DNA from: Treponema sp.
GTDB lineage: Bacteria > Spirochaetota > Spirochaetia > Treponematales > Breznakiellaceae
Reading direction: 5' to 3'
Assembly: GCA_009780595.1 (NCBI GenBank)
Contig: WQZT01000010.1
Span: forward strand, 1 to 16,906
DNA: 16,906 bases
A program made the position numbers and the translations under genes. Of the stretch, positions 1-8,737 are shown piece after piece. Position 1 is the first letter of the stretch. The number at the start of each line of letters is the position of its first letter. The notes beneath the pieces are model-generated. The model saw only the letters and a program-made list of their open reading frames with translations, was not told the DNA's origin and made no database searches.

Positions 1-312
1 AAAATCAGGGCTAAACAGCTCAAGCGGGAAGGGGGATTTCAGGCGGATGTGCCGGATTATCCCTTTGATGCCGCCGCGTCTGCAAAAGCCGCCGTCGCCT
101 TTGAATCGCCTTTGGAGGCGGAAATCTTTCTTGACAAGGCGCGGTGGGACGCTATCGAGAGTTTTCAGGGACTTGACACGTTCAGCGTGACGGCAATTCA
201 CGCTTATATGCTCAAACTTCTTCTTATGGAACGAAGAATGGCGTTCAACGCCGAAGAAGGGTTTGCCGAATACAAGGGGCTTTATGCCGCCATTCTTGGA
301 GAATCAAAATGA
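1..312 (+). CDS. DUF2764 family protein of the V-ATPase operon (C-terminal part)
   Basis: The reading frame is open from the first base of the window, so this is the 3' part of a gene that starts upstream; the GTG at 49 is internal, not the start. About 103 residues are visible. The C-terminal stretch, with a basic-Trp helix (KARWDAI), a short Phe-rich segment and a Leu-rich helix ending in LLLMERR, resembles the end of DUF2764 proteins. Those are encoded between the E and A subunit genes of V-type ATPase operons in spirochaetes, Chlamydia-like and Bacteroidetes bacteria. Its stop overlaps the atpA start as ATGA, which indicates translational coupling. DUF2764 is thought to be an accessory or structural element of this ATPase, possibly replacing a missing stalk subunit, but its role is not established. 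Family assignment rests on recall of the C-terminal pattern plus gene position. Confidence 0.8.
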   Translation, partial: KIRAKQLKREGGFQADVPDYPFDAAASAKAAVAFESPLEAEIFLDKARWDAIESFQGLDTFSVTAIHAYMLKLLLMERRMAFNAEEGFAEYKGLYAAILGESK

Positions 313-2069
313 TCGGAACAAAAGGTACAGTTGTTGCCGTAAACGGTAACATGGTGAGCGTTCGCTTTGACGGCGCGGTTTCTATGAACGAGGTAGGCTT
401 CGTGAAGGTCGCCGGTGCGCGGCTGAAAAGCGAGGTCATCAGAATTCGGGGTGATATTTCTCAGCTGCAGGTTTTTGAAATCACCAAGGGAATCACCGTC
501 GGAGACGAAGTTGAATACTCCGGGGATATGCTCGCGGTGGAACTCGGCCCCGGCCTTCTTGGGCAGGTGTACGACGGGCTTCAAAACCCGTTGCCACAGT
601 TAGCGGCTCAGGCGGGGTACTTCCTGGAACGCGGCGTGTACCTTGACCCGCTGCCCTCCGACAAGGCGTGGGCGTTTACGCCCGTTGCTAAAGAGGGCGA
701 CAGGGTTGAGCGCGCCGACACGCTCGGCACAGTGCCGGAAGGTTCATTTACGCACCGGATTATGGTTCCGTTTAACCTGTACGGAAGCTACACCGTAGTG
801 TCGGTAAAGCCCGCCGGATCGTACACGCTGAAAGATACGATTGCCGAATTGAAAGACGAAAAGGGCAACACCGTTCCGGTTACGATGTCGTTCCGCTGGC
901 CGGTAAAGCGTCCGATAGACTGCTACGAAGAGCGGCTGAAACCGAAAGACCCGATGGTAACGCGGGTGCGCCTCATCGACACCTTTTTCCCGGTAGCACG
1001 CGGCGGGACATACTGTATTCCCGGGCCGTTCGGCGCGGGCAAAACCGTTCTCCAGCAAATTACCAGCCGTTTCGCTGACGTTGATGTCGTTATCGTGGCG
1101 GCGTGCGGTGAGCGGGCAGGTGAAGTTGTCGAAACGCTCAAAGAATTTCCCGAATTAATCGATGAACGAACTGGCCGCTCGCTGATGGAGCGGACGATTA
1201 TCATTTGCAATACGTCGTCTATGCCTGTTGCGGCCCGCGAAGCGTCGGTGTACACTGCCGCGACACTGGCGGAATACTATCGGCAGATGGGGCTGAATGC
1301 CCTTCTGTTGGCGGACTCCACCAGCCGCTGGGCGCAAGCCATGCGCGAAATGTCCGGCCGCTTGGAGGAAATCCCCGGCGAGGAAGCTTTCCCCGCGTAC
1401 CTTGAATCGACGATTGCGAGCTTTTATGAACGCGCCGGAATTGTGCGGCTGCGCGACGGCTCGCTGGGGTCGGTTACCATCGGCGGCACGGTTAGCCCCG
1501 CCGGCGGTAACTTCGAGGAGCCGGTTACACAGGCGACGCTCAAAGTTGTCGGCGCGTTCCACGGCCTTTCCCGCGAGCGTTCAGACGCCCGCAAGTTCCC
1601 CGCCATCCACCCGATGGATTCGTGGTCGAAGTATTCGGGTATTATTCCCGCTACGACTGTTTCGTACGCCCACGGCTTTATGCGGCGGGGCAGCGAAGTC
1701 GAACAGATGATGAAGGTTGTCGGCGAGGAAGGAACGAGCATTGACGACTACGTTATCTACCTGAAAGGCGACCTTATCGACGCCGTGTACTTCCAGCAAA
1801 ACTCGTTTGACGCGGTAGACGCCGCGGTAAAACCCGAACGGCAGATGTACGTTTTCCGTATTCTTATTAAAATACTGGGGTCAAAGTTTCCGTTCGAGGA
1901 TAAAAACGAAGCGCGCGGCTGGTTTAACAAACTCAGGCAGAGATTCCTTGACTTTAACGGCTCGGAATGGAAGAGCGAGCGGTTTGTATCTTTGGAAAAA
2001 GAGGTCGATTCGATGGTTGCGGAAAAATCCGGCGGCCTTGATAAAACAGCCGAAAAATTGTTGGCGTAG
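309..2069 (+). CDS. atpA: V-type ATP synthase/ATPase catalytic subunit A
   Basis: This is the catalytic nucleotide-binding subunit of the A3B3 head, which hydrolyses or makes ATP coupled to rotation. The 586-residue length is normal for the family. The N-terminal beta-barrel (about residues 1-70) is followed by the V/A-type bulge insertion (about 110-190) and the nucleotide-binding core. The Walker A motif GPFGAGKT is residues 239-246, with Lys245. The catalytic glutamate lies in GERAGE at Glu268. Further core signatures are SRWAQAMRE and [12 protein letters not shown]. The ATG at 309 has a GGAGA Shine-Dalgarno about 7 bases upstream and overlaps the preceding stop as ATGA. The next gene, atpB, starts 14 bp downstream. 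All catalytic residues appear intact, so an active enzyme is expected. Whether it runs as a synthase or an ion pump cannot be read from this subunit. Confidence 0.98.
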   Translation: MIGTKGTVVAVNGNMVSVRFDGAVSMNEVGFVKVAGARLKSEVIRIRGDISQLQVFEITKGITVGDEVEYSGDMLAVELGPGLLGQVYDGLQNPLPQLAAQAGYFLERGVYLDPLPSDKAWAFTPVAKEGDRVERADTLGTVPEGSFTHRIMVPFNLYGSYTVVSVKPAGSYTLKDTIAELKDEKGNTVPVTMSFRWPVKRPIDCYEERLKPKDPMVTRVRLIDTFFPVARGGTYCIPGPFGAGKTVLQQITSRFADVDVVIVAACGERAGEVVETLKEFPELIDERTGRSLMERTIIICNTSSMPVAAREASVYTAATLAEYYRQMGLNALLLADSTSRWAQAMREMSGRLEEIPGEEAFPAYLESTIASFYERAGIVRLRDGSLGSVTIGGTVSPAGGNFEEPVTQATLKVVGAFHGLSRERSDARKFPAIHPMDSWSKYSGIIPATTVSYAHGFMRRGSEVEQMMKVVGEEGTSIDDYVIYLKGDLIDAVYFQQNSFDAVDAAVKPERQMYVFRILIKILGSKFPFEDKNEARGWFNKLRQRFLDFNGSEWKSERFVSLEKEVDSMVAEKSGGLDKTAEKLLA

Positions 2070-2083
2070 GCGGTGAGGTTATA

Positions 2084-3382
2084 ATGAATAAGGTATACAG
2101 CAAGATAGAATCTATTACCGGAAGCGTGATTACGGTCAAGGCCGAAGGTGTTCGCTACGGGGACTTGGCGGAAGTTGACACGGCTTTCGGCACATCACTG
2201 GCGGAAGTAAACCGCCTGGAAAACGGTCTTGTTTCCCTGCAAGTGTTTGCGGGCGGGCGCGGCATTTCCAACGGTGACACCGTGCGCTTTTTGGGACGTC
2301 CGATGCAGGTTTCCTTTTCGGAAAACCTCATGGGGCGGGTTTTTACCGGATCGGGCAACCCGCGGGATAAAGGCCCGGCGTTGAAAGACAACATGATTCC
2401 CATCGGCGGACCTTCGGTAAACCCCTCCCAGCGTATTATCCCCAAACGGATGATCCGCACGGGTATCCCGATGATCGACCTGTTCAACACGCTGGTTGTT
2501 TCGCAAAAATTGCCGATTTTCTCGGTTTCAGGCGAGCCGTACAACGAGCTGTTGGCACGGATCGCGATGCAAGCGGAAGTTGACGTTATCGTGCTTGGCG
2601 CGATGGGTCTAAAATACGACGATTATCTGTACTTTAAGGATACGCTGGAGGAAGGCGGCGCATTAAGCCGCACGGTTATGTTTGTCCACACGGCAAGCGA
2701 TCCGACAGTCGAATGCCTGATGATTCCCGATATGTCGCTGGCGGTTGCCGAGCAGTTCGCGCTGCAAGGCAAAGACGTGCTAGTGCTTTTGACCGATATG
2801 ACCAACTTCGCCGACGCGATGAAGGAAATCTCGATTATCCAGGAGCAGGTTCCCAGTAACCGCGGTTACCCCGGCGACCTGTACAGCCAGTTGGCGAGCC
2901 GCTACGAGAAGGCAGTTGACTTTGAAACCGCTGGCTCTATCACCGTTCTCGGTGTTACGACAATGCCCGGCGACGACGTTACCCACCCCGTGCCTGACAA
3001 CACCGGATACATCACCGAAGGGCAGTATTACCTGAAAAACAGGCGTATCGAGCCGTTTGGCTCACTGTCGCGCCTGAAACAGATGGTCAACGGCAAAACC
3101 CGCGAAGATCACCGCGCCCTGATGGACGGTATGATCAAGCTGTATTCGGCATTTAAAGACACGCTTGAAAAGAAAGCGATGGGCTTTATTATGACCGCGT
3201 GGGACGAAAAGCTCCTGAAGTATGGCGACAGCTTTGAAAAGCAGATGATGGATCTTTCCGTAAATATTCCGCTGGAACGGGCGCTGGATTTGGGCTGGGA
3301 GATTCTTTCATCCTGCTTTGCCCCCGAAGAAACAGGCTTGAGAACCGAGCTTATCTCCAAATTCTGGCCTAAAAAAGAGTAG
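2084..3382 (+). CDS. atpB: V-type ATP synthase/ATPase regulatory subunit B
   Basis: This is the non-catalytic partner of subunit A in the A3B3 head; it contributes to the interface nucleotide site. At 432 residues it is slightly shorter than archaeal or Enterococcus B subunits. The shortening includes the segment just before SLSRL, where only a short NRRIEPFG link is present. The P-loop position reads SGEPYNE (about 149-155) and lacks the Lys-Thr of Walker A, as expected for B. The arginine finger is Arg330 in GSLSRL. The motifs [30 protein letters not shown] and GKTREDH are family hallmarks. The ATG at 2084 has a GTGAGG Shine-Dalgarno and lies 14 bp after the atpA stop. The stop is 8 bp before atpD. 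Confidence 0.97.
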   Translation: MNKVYSKIESITGSVITVKAEGVRYGDLAEVDTAFGTSLAEVNRLENGLVSLQVFAGGRGISNGDTVRFLGRPMQVSFSENLMGRVFTGSGNPRDKGPALKDNMIPIGGPSVNPSQRIIPKRMIRTGIPMIDLFNTLVVSQKLPIFSVSGEPYNELLARIAMQAEVDVIVLGAMGLKYDDYLYFKDTLEEGGALSRTVMFVHTASDPTVECLMIPDMSLAVAEQFALQGKDVLVLLTDMTNFADAMKEISIIQEQVPSNRGYPGDLYSQLASRYEKAVDFETAGSITVLGVTTMPGDDVTHPVPDNTGYITEGQYYLKNRRIEPFGSLSRLKQMVNGKTREDHRALMDGMIKLYSAFKDTLEKKAMGFIMTAWDEKLLKYGDSFEKQMMDLSVNIPLERALDLGWEILSSCFAPEETGLRTELISKFWPKKE

Positions 3383-3390
3383 GGAATGCA

Positions 3391-3996
3391 ATGGCGAAAG
3401 TAAAGCTTACGAAAAATGAGCTTAAAAAACAAAAAGATTCCCTGAAAATGTATCGGCGCTACCTGCCTACACTGATACTGAAGAAGCAGCAGTTGCAGGC
3501 GGAAATCCGCGCTACCGAAGTTCGCATCGGTGAGCTTATGGAAGAAAAAAAGCGGCTCGATGAAACGTTTAAATCGTGGATTGCCGTTTTTGGGGAGCGG
3601 GGGATTTTTACGCCAGGGATTCTTAAAATCACCGAGGTAAAAACCGGGCATGGCAACATTGCCGGTGTGAATATTCCCATTTTCAAGGGCGCGGAATTCG
3701 AGGCGGCCTCGTATAACCTTGCCGTTATGCCGCTGTGGCTCGACCTTGCGGTGGAGAAACTCAAGCAGGTTTTCCTGCTAGACCTCGAAGCGCAGGTTGT
3801 CGAAGAGCAGCGCAGCCGTTTAAGCCAAGAGTTGCGGGTTACGACCCAGCGCGTAAACCTTTTTGAGAAAATTAAAATCCCCGAAACGAAGGGTTATATC
3901 AAAAAGATACAGGTGTACTTAGGCGATCAGCAGACTGCCGCTGTTGTGCGGGGCAAAATCGCAAAACGAAACCTCGTTAAAGGCGGTGTGTCATGA
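3391..3996 (+). CDS. atpD: V-type ATP synthase/ATPase central-stalk subunit D
   Basis: Subunit D is the rotor shaft, an antiparallel coiled coil inserted into the A3B3 head. The 201-residue protein starts KVKLTKNELKKQKDSLKMYRRYLPTL, followed by a long heptad-rich helix with many Lys, Gln, Glu and Leu. It ends with a second long helix (about 125-195) containing RVNLFEKIKIPE, the usual D-subunit pairing of N- and C-terminal helices. An AGGGA Shine-Dalgarno just after the atpB stop supports the ATG at 3391. Its stop codon overlaps an ATG at 3993 that opens a possible 15-codon relay ORF leading to atpI. No separate F subunit gene is seen next to it, in line with the reduced bacterial V-ATPase operons of spirochaetes. 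Confidence 0.95.
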   Translation: MAKVKLTKNELKKQKDSLKMYRRYLPTLILKKQQLQAEIRATEVRIGELMEEKKRLDETFKSWIAVFGERGIFTPGILKITEVKTGHGNIAGVNIPIFKGAEFEAASYNLAVMPLWLDLAVEKLKQVFLLDLEAQVVEEQRSRLSQELRVTTQRVNLFEKIKIPETKGYIKKIQVYLGDQQTAAVVRGKIAKRNLVKGGVS

Positions 3997-4040
3997 ACTC
4001 CACCCGACTGGAACGAAGTGAAAGGAGGCTCCCCTCGTGA
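3993..4040 (+). CDS. Possible 15-codon relay ORF between atpD and atpI
   Basis: An ATG at 3993 overlaps the atpD stop as ATGA. The frame runs 15 codons (MNSTRLERSERRLPS) and ends with a TGA at 4038-4040 that overlaps the GTG start of atpI as GTGA. An AAAGG lies about 9 bases before its ATG. The atpI Shine-Dalgarno is its tandem AGG-AGG arginine codons. The peptide looks like no known protein. If translated, it would carry ribosomes from atpD to atpI and open the atpI ribosome-binding site, which could otherwise pair with the CTCC at 3998-4001. The geometry is read directly from the sequence; translation and function are inference, and chance is a real alternative. Confidence 0.3.
   Translation: MNSTRLERSERRLPS
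4023..4028 (+). promoter_or_regulatory. Strong Shine-Dalgarno deciding the GTG start of atpI
   Basis: AGGAGG, extended to AAAGGAGG, ends 8 bases before the GTG at 4037. This fixes the GTG as the atpI start in preference to the in-frame ATG at 4049, which lacks its own site. Confidence 0.8.
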
Positions 4041-5983
4041 TTGTACCGATGAAGAAAGTCTCCCTTGTGGTGATGGACAAATACCGGGAAGCATCGCTGG
4101 AAAAACTCCGCGAAATCGGGGCGGTTCATCTTGAAGGGAAAAATGCCTCCTCCGATACCCTGACAGAACTTGTGGCGCGGAAGGCGGGCGTTGAAGCCGC
4201 GCTTGCGCTTTTGAATCCATACGCGGCAGAAATCGCGAAAGGGCAAAAGCAAGCACAAGCAGCAAGCGGCGCGAAGTTTGACGCTCAGAATGAAGGGCAG
4301 GATTTTTTCCGCCGGATACTGAAACTGGAAGAAGAACGAAAAATACTGCGGGAGAAAGCGGACAGCCTTTCCCGCGAGCAGGGCAGAATAAAAGACTGGG
4401 GCGATTTTGACCCGGCTGGCATTCAGCTCCTGAAAGACAACAACATCGCCCTGTACCTGTACGAATTTACCCACAAGACGTTTAATTCGCTGCCGGATGA
4501 TGTTCGCTATGTTGTCATTAAAAAAGGCAAGGCGGTTGTTTACGCCGCGGTGCTGGACAGCGAAGTGAGCGGCGAAACTCCGGTTGAGCCGGGTAAATAC
4601 TCCCTTTCCGCCCTCAACGCGCTTGTCGCGGAGACTGCGAATAAACTTGCCGATATCGAAAATGACTTTTTCTCGCTTTGCTCCGGCAAGAGTGCGCTTG
4701 AACAGGAACTTGAAAACCTGTCGGCGCAGATTGAGTTCCAGACTGCCAGCGCGGGGATGGAGACGCTGGGCGATACGCCCGCCGAATCCACTGTTTCGTG
4801 GCTTTCTGGCTTTATCCCCGCCGACAAAATGCCGCTTTTGAAGGAGACGGCCGGGGCAAATGGTTGGGCGCTCGCGTGGGACGATCCCGCGCCTGAAGAT
4901 CATCCGCCGACACTGCTGAAGAACGGCGCGCTTGCGCGGATTATCCAGCCTTTGTTTTCGTTTTTGGGGACTGTTCCCGGTTACCGCGAGTTTGACATCA
5001 GCCCGTCGTACCTGCTTTTTTTCAGCGTCTTTTTCGCGATGATTGTGGGTGATGCCGCCTACGGCTTGATAATTCTCGGCATCGCGCTGGGCGTTGGCTT
5101 TTCCGTAAAAAAGAAAAGCGGCGCGTTTCCCGATATAGCAAAGCTCCTGTTGCTACTTTCCTGCATGACGATTGCGTGGGGTGCCGCCATTGGCTCCTGG
5201 TTTATGATTCCGCACTCTGGGCTTCCGGCTGTTTTGACCGCGCTCATTTTGCCGCCGTTTAACAACTCAGGCCCGCTCGTGGAATTTCCCCTTGCCCTTC
5301 AGAGTATCTTTAAACTTCCGGCAAAAGTGCCGATTGATGAACTCAAAACCCAGTGGTCAATTCAGTTCCTGTGTTTTACCATTGCTGTCAGCCAGTTGGC
5401 GTGGGCGCGGGGCAAGCGCTTTGCGCGGCTTTTGCCGTCTCTGTCGGCAATCGCGCAGTTGGGCTGGCTTGTTATGATGCTGGGTTTATACTTCCTCGTG
5501 TTATCGATGCTGTTGGGGATTGAATTTCCGTCATTTGCGCCGCTCTTCATCGGCGGCGGGATTGCCTTTATTCTTGTTTTTTCGGAGCAGAAAGGCGGCA
5601 ATTTCTTTATCAACATAGGGAAAGGATTTGCCGGGTTGTTCTCGCTCTTTTTGAAAACCGTAAGCTGCTTTGCCGACATCATCAGCTATATCCGCCTGTT
5701 TGCAGTGGGAATGGCTGGCGCGATGATTGGAATGATCTTTAACCAGATGGCGTTTCCCGCCGAAGGGCTGGGCAGTTTTGGTGTTGTTTTTATTATTAGG
5801 TTTGCGGTTGCGGTCTTGCTCGTTGTGTTCGGCCACAGCCTGAATCTCGCGCTGGCGTCTCTGTCGGTTATAGTCCACGGGGTGCGCCTGAATCTTTTGG
5901 AGTATGCCGGAAACCACCTGGAAATGGAGTGGTCCGGTTACGCATATAATCCTTTTGCACGCAAGCAAAAGGGCAAATTGTGA
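4037..5983 (+). CDS. atpI: V-type ATP synthase/ATPase membrane subunit I (subunit a)
   Basis: Subunit I is the stator membrane protein that, with the K ring, forms the ion path. The 648-residue protein starts at GTG 4037 with MIVPMKKVSLVVMDK, a family-typical beginning. The N-terminal cytoplasmic half (to about residue 315) includes charged coiled-coil stretches near 85-125 and 205-240. The C-terminal half starts near Arg317-Phe319 and contains about seven or eight membrane helices. The arginine essential for ion translocation in this family is Arg553 in SYIRLFAVGMAG, and the second conserved arginine is Arg617 in VHGVRLNLLEYAGNH. The helix before Arg553 carries a Cys-Phe-Ala-Asp. The stop TGA at 5981-5983 sits 14 bp before the atpK ATG. 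Length and motifs point to a complete, functional subunit. Confidence 0.96.
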   Translation: MIVPMKKVSLVVMDKYREASLEKLREIGAVHLEGKNASSDTLTELVARKAGVEAALALLNPYAAEIAKGQKQAQAASGAKFDAQNEGQDFFRRILKLEEERKILREKADSLSREQGRIKDWGDFDPAGIQLLKDNNIALYLYEFTHKTFNSLPDDVRYVVIKKGKAVVYAAVLDSEVSGETPVEPGKYSLSALNALVAETANKLADIENDFFSLCSGKSALEQELENLSAQIEFQTASAGMETLGDTPAESTVSWLSGFIPADKMPLLKETAGANGWALAWDDPAPEDHPPTLLKNGALARIIQPLFSFLGTVPGYREFDISPSYLLFFSVFFAMIVGDAAYGLIILGIALGVGFSVKKKSGAFPDIAKLLLLLSCMTIAWGAAIGSWFMIPHSGLPAVLTALILPPFNNSGPLVEFPLALQSIFKLPAKVPIDELKTQWSIQFLCFTIAVSQLAWARGKRFARLLPSLSAIAQLGWLVMMLGLYFLVLSMLLGIEFPSFAPLFIGGGIAFILVFSEQKGGNFFINIGKGFAGLFSLFLKTVSCFADIISYIRLFAVGMAGAMIGMIFNQMAFPAEGLGSFGVVFIIRFAVAVLLVVFGHSLNLALASLSVIVHGVRLNLLEYAGNHLEMEWSGYAYNPFARKQKGKL

Positions 5984-5997
5984 TAAGGAGAATACAA

Positions 5998-6429
5998 ATG
6001 GAAGTAGGTTTCTTGGGCGAACTTGGAATTGCGGCTAGCTTTGGGCTTGCCTCAATTGGCGCGGCAATAGGGGTGATTGCGAACGGTCCCGCCGCAATTG
6101 GAGCATGGAAAAAGTGCTATATACAGAAAAAACCGGCGCCCTTTATTTTGCTGGTTTTTGCGGCAACCTGTTTGACCAACGTTATTTATGGGTTCATTAC
6201 GATGTTTATGCTTGCGGGCAAAACGAACCTTACTGACGGGCGGCTTTTGGGCTTGGGCGTTGGAACGGGGCTTTGTATTGCCATCGTTGCCTACACACAG
6301 GCAAAGTGCGCCGCCGCCGCCGCAGATGCGTACGCTGAAACAGGACAGGGATTGGGCAACTATTTGATGGTTATCGGTATTGCTGAAACAATCGGTCTTT
6401 TTGCGATGGTGTTTACGATTATACAGTAA
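5998..6429 (+). CDS. atpK: V-type ATP synthase/ATPase proteolipid subunit K (c-ring)
   Basis: This is the rotor-ring proteolipid. It is a 143-residue protein with four membrane helices in two hairpins (about 6-32, 48-72, 82-112, 120-142). The ion-carrying carboxylate is Glu130 in GIAETIGLF, in helix 4 only. Thr60, Asn61 and Gln101 occupy positions that align by eye with the sodium ligands Thr64, Gln65 and Gln110 of Enterococcus hirae NtpK, and Glu130 with Glu139. The ATG at 5998 is chosen because AAGGAG lies 7 bases upstream. A GTG at 5980 overlapping the atpI stop would add six residues (IRRIQ after the initiator) that are untypical of the family. It is the last ATPase gene in the cluster, and ispG follows after 33 bp. 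Confidence 0.95.
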   Translation: MEVGFLGELGIAASFGLASIGAAIGVIANGPAAIGAWKKCYIQKKPAPFILLVFAATCLTNVIYGFITMFMLAGKTNLTDGRLLGLGVGTGLCIAIVAYTQAKCAAAAADAYAETGQGLGNYLMVIGIAETIGLFAMVFTIIQ

Positions 6430-6445
6430 GATCTATCGTACTGTA
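6422..6445 (+). terminator. Weak hairpin at the end of the ATPase operon
   Basis: TACAGTA (6422-6428) and TACTGTA (6439-6445) form a perfect 7-bp inverted repeat with a 10-base loop, followed by ATTTTATT. It overlaps the atpK stop codon. The stem is AT-rich and the T tract is broken, so it would be at most a weak terminator or mRNA-end structure before ispG; chance pairing is possible. Confidence 0.25.
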
Positions 6446-6462
6446 ATTTTATTGGCTTACTA

Positions 6463-7590
6463 ATGGTAACACGATCGTCTCGAATTTCAAAAACCGTAAA
6501 GATTGGCGGCTTTGGTCATGTTGATCCCGTTTTAATCGGGGGCAATTTTCCCATCGTTGTCCAAACGATGTGGAAGGATCGGCTTTCGTATGCGGACTTG
6601 CCGGAAGCGGCGGTCCGTATACAACGCCTGAAAGAGATGGGGTGCGGCATACTGCGTTTTGCCGCGCCTGACCTCGCCGCCGCTGAAGTTTTAGGGAACT
6701 TGGCGCAGGAAGTGTCGATGCCGTTGGTGGCAGACATTCACTTTGATTATAAAATCGCCCTGCGCTGCCTTGACTTCCCCATTGCAAAAATCCGCATAAA
6801 CCCCGGCAATATTGGCGGGGAGAAAAAAGTCCGCGCCGTGCTGGAAAAGGCCTCCGCCGCATCCCGCCTGATACGCATTGGTGTCAATTCCGGCAGCCTT
6901 CCGCAAGACCTGCGCCGCCTCGTCGACTCAGGCGAGCTTGAAAACGCCGAAGCTCTGGCTCAGGCGGCAGAACGGGAAATCGCCATATTCGGCGAATCCG
7001 GCTTTACGGACTTCATCGTCTCAATGAAAGCGTCATCAGTTGCCGATACTATAAAGGCGAACCGTATTTTTGCATCCCGCAGCGATGCTCCCCTGCACAT
7101 CGGCGTAACCGAAGCAGGGCCGCTTATCGCGGGCGTGGTGCGGAATGCGACTGCCCTGACGACACTGTTGAGCGAAGGCATCGGCGACACGCTGCGGGTA
7201 TCCCTTTCGGATACGATGGAAAATGAGATAATCGCCGGACGCGAGATTCTCATGGCCGCCGTGGAAATTGCCGGAGAAGCAGGGGAGGGGCGCCTGGGGG
7301 CGCAACCGCACGGGGTGAATATTGTTTCCTGCCCCCGCTGTGCGCGCAACAGTTTTGACACCCACGGTTTTACCAGCCGCTGGCAGGACAAACTGTACGC
7401 GCTGGATAAAAACGTTACTGTGGCAGTGATGGGGTGCGCCGTCAACGGCCCCGGCGAAGCGCGGCACGCAGATATTGGCATTACCGGCGCGGGGGACAAG
7501 GTGCTTATCTTCAGCAAAGGGAAGATTATCAGCACAATTGAAAGAAGCGATGCTGATGCTGCTTTTGAGAAGGAGCTAGATAAACTATGA
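6463..7590 (+). CDS. ispG: 4-hydroxy-3-methylbut-2-enyl diphosphate synthase (IspG/GcpE)
   Basis: IspG is the penultimate enzyme of the MEP isoprenoid pathway. It reduces ME-cPP to HMBPP with a [4Fe-4S] cluster in the cytoplasm. The 375 residues match the short bacterial form: an N-terminal TIM barrel (about 1-270) and a C-terminal ferredoxin/nitrite reductase-like domain. The start region reads KTVKIGG...VLIGGNFPIVVQTM. Substrate-binding segments include VADIHFDYKIAL and KIRINPGNIG. Cluster ligands are Cys290 and Cys293 in SCPRCAR, Cys325 in GCAVNGPGEA, and Glu332. The ATG at 6463 is the only suitable start, yet no Shine-Dalgarno is visible before it, which is unusual in this gene-dense strand. 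The 3' end overlaps the next gene by ATGA. Products feed undecaprenyl phosphate and quinone synthesis. Confidence 0.97.
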   Translation: MVTRSSRISKTVKIGGFGHVDPVLIGGNFPIVVQTMWKDRLSYADLPEAAVRIQRLKEMGCGILRFAAPDLAAAEVLGNLAQEVSMPLVADIHFDYKIALRCLDFPIAKIRINPGNIGGEKKVRAVLEKASAASRLIRIGVNSGSLPQDLRRLVDSGELENAEALAQAAEREIAIFGESGFTDFIVSMKASSVADTIKANRIFASRSDAPLHIGVTEAGPLIAGVVRNATALTTLLSEGIGDTLRVSLSDTMENEIIAGREILMAAVEIAGEAGEGRLGAQPHGVNIVSCPRCARNSFDTHGFTSRWQDKLYALDKNVTVAVMGCAVNGPGEARHADIGITGAGDKVLIFSKGKIISTIERSDADAAFEKELDKL

Positions 7591-8726
7591 GAATTTCCAC
7601 CGCTGCTTCGCTTATACTTTTTACGGTATGTATATGTGGTGCTGCCCCCGCAGATGCCCAGAATACCCAGAGCGAACGTGTGTGGTGGTATACCCTTGAA
7701 GAAGGGAAGCTCCTGTTCCGAAGCGGCGATTATGGGAACGCGCTTGTTACGTTTGATAAAGCCCGCCGCACCCGCCATGCCCAATTTACGCGGCTGGAGC
7801 AGGACCTTATCCGTCTGCTTTCTACCGCTGAGGCGCGGACGCTGGGTGATTCTCTTTTTTCCATAGAACGCTTAATCTCGTTCCGTAACGAAACTGCCGC
7901 CGCTGCCGCGTTGGACTACCTTTTCCACCGCGTCTCCAGGGAAAGTGTCGGCGGTTCGGCTGCCCGCGTTCTAGAAGAGCTGGAGCGGCAGAAGAATTTT
8001 CCCGAAGCGGACTTTTGGATGGGCGAAACCTTTATGGCTGAGGGGGAACTTGCCCTCGCGCTTACCCAGTACCAGCGGGCGTGGGATAACCGCGCTCTTT
8101 TGGAAACGCCCGGTTTTGATGTGCAGATTCTGTACTGTATGACAACCATCCGCCAGATGCGGCAGGAATATATCGAAATGGAGCGGCTTGCCAGTCAGAT
8201 TATCACCGGGGACAGCCCGGGGCATAACAGGGATAATTTGTGGGCAAGCGGGTTACTCCGCGCCGCGATGGTTCGTCTGCTTGAAAGCGAGGGAATTCAC
8301 CGCTTTATCTCCCTGTATCGGCACGACAATATTGTTACCGAGCGGGCGCATCGGTTGTTGGGTTTTTTCTTTACCGACACGCGGCGGGATATTTCGGCGG
8401 CTGAGCACCTGATGTTTGCCTTTTTGATCCAGAACACAATTATTATCGATGATATTATACGCCGCCAGTTCGATTTTACCTTTACCACGCTAGACGATCT
8501 GATGACGCACGCCCTTGTGCAACCTGCCCTTGTGGAATTTATGGAAGAAACCGAGTATTTCCGAACGGCGTTTCATCTTTCCACGGCGCTTGCCTCAACG
8601 GGCAAGACGATACCCGCCATGCAACTGTGGGCATTCCTTGCCGCAAGCCCCAACGCGGGGGTATGGGGCGAACGCGCCCGTGCAAATCCCGTGCCTTACT
8701 CTGAACCGGCGATAGAACTTCCGTGA
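7587..8726 (+). CDS. Exported helical-repeat (TPR-like) protein of unknown function
   Basis: A 379-residue protein whose ATG overlaps the ispG stop as ATGA. The N-terminus MRIS followed by a hydrophobic stretch (about 5-20) and APADA-QN looks like a type I signal peptide cut after Ala24. Cys15 and Cys17 do not sit in a standard lipobox, although spirochaete lipoboxes are relaxed. The mature part is almost wholly helical, with several TPR-like helix pairs: a Gly-Asp-Tyr-x-x-Ala-Leu unit near 47-60, a second with AEGELALALTQYQRAW near 150-167, and a C-terminal unit with ALASTGKTIPAMQLW near 330-345. No catalytic motif is seen. A periplasmic scaffold or adaptor role is inferred only from export and TPR-like structure. 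Linkage to ispG suggests co-transcription rather than shared chemistry. Confidence 0.75.
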   Translation: MRISTAASLILFTVCICGAAPADAQNTQSERVWWYTLEEGKLLFRSGDYGNALVTFDKARRTRHAQFTRLEQDLIRLLSTAEARTLGDSLFSIERLISFRNETAAAAALDYLFHRVSRESVGGSAARVLEELERQKNFPEADFWMGETFMAEGELALALTQYQRAWDNRALLETPGFDVQILYCMTTIRQMRQEYIEMERLASQIITGDSPGHNRDNLWASGLLRAAMVRLLESEGIHRFISLYRHDNIVTERAHRLLGFFFTDTRRDISAAEHLMFAFLIQNTIIIDDIIRRQFDFTFTTLDDLMTHALVQPALVEFMEETEYFRTAFHLSTALASTGKTIPAMQLWAFLAASPNAGVWGERARANPVPYSEPAIELP

Positions 8727-8737
8727 ACCAGCATAGA

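Noticed and set aside
3977..4903. 308-residue frame on the minus strand opposite atpI
   Set aside because: It lies entirely opposite the well-supported atpD/atpI coding sequence, shows no known motif, and its openness follows from the codon composition of the real gene.
5980..5997. GTG start for atpK overlapping the atpI stop
   Set aside because: The ATG at 5998 has AAGGAG at ideal spacing and gives the family-typical N-terminus. The extra residues IRRIQ do not fit a proteolipid.
6960..7784. 274-residue minus-strand frame opposite ispG and the exported-protein gene
   Set aside because: It mirrors a confident ispG frame with intact iron-sulfur motifs and has no plausible protein character.
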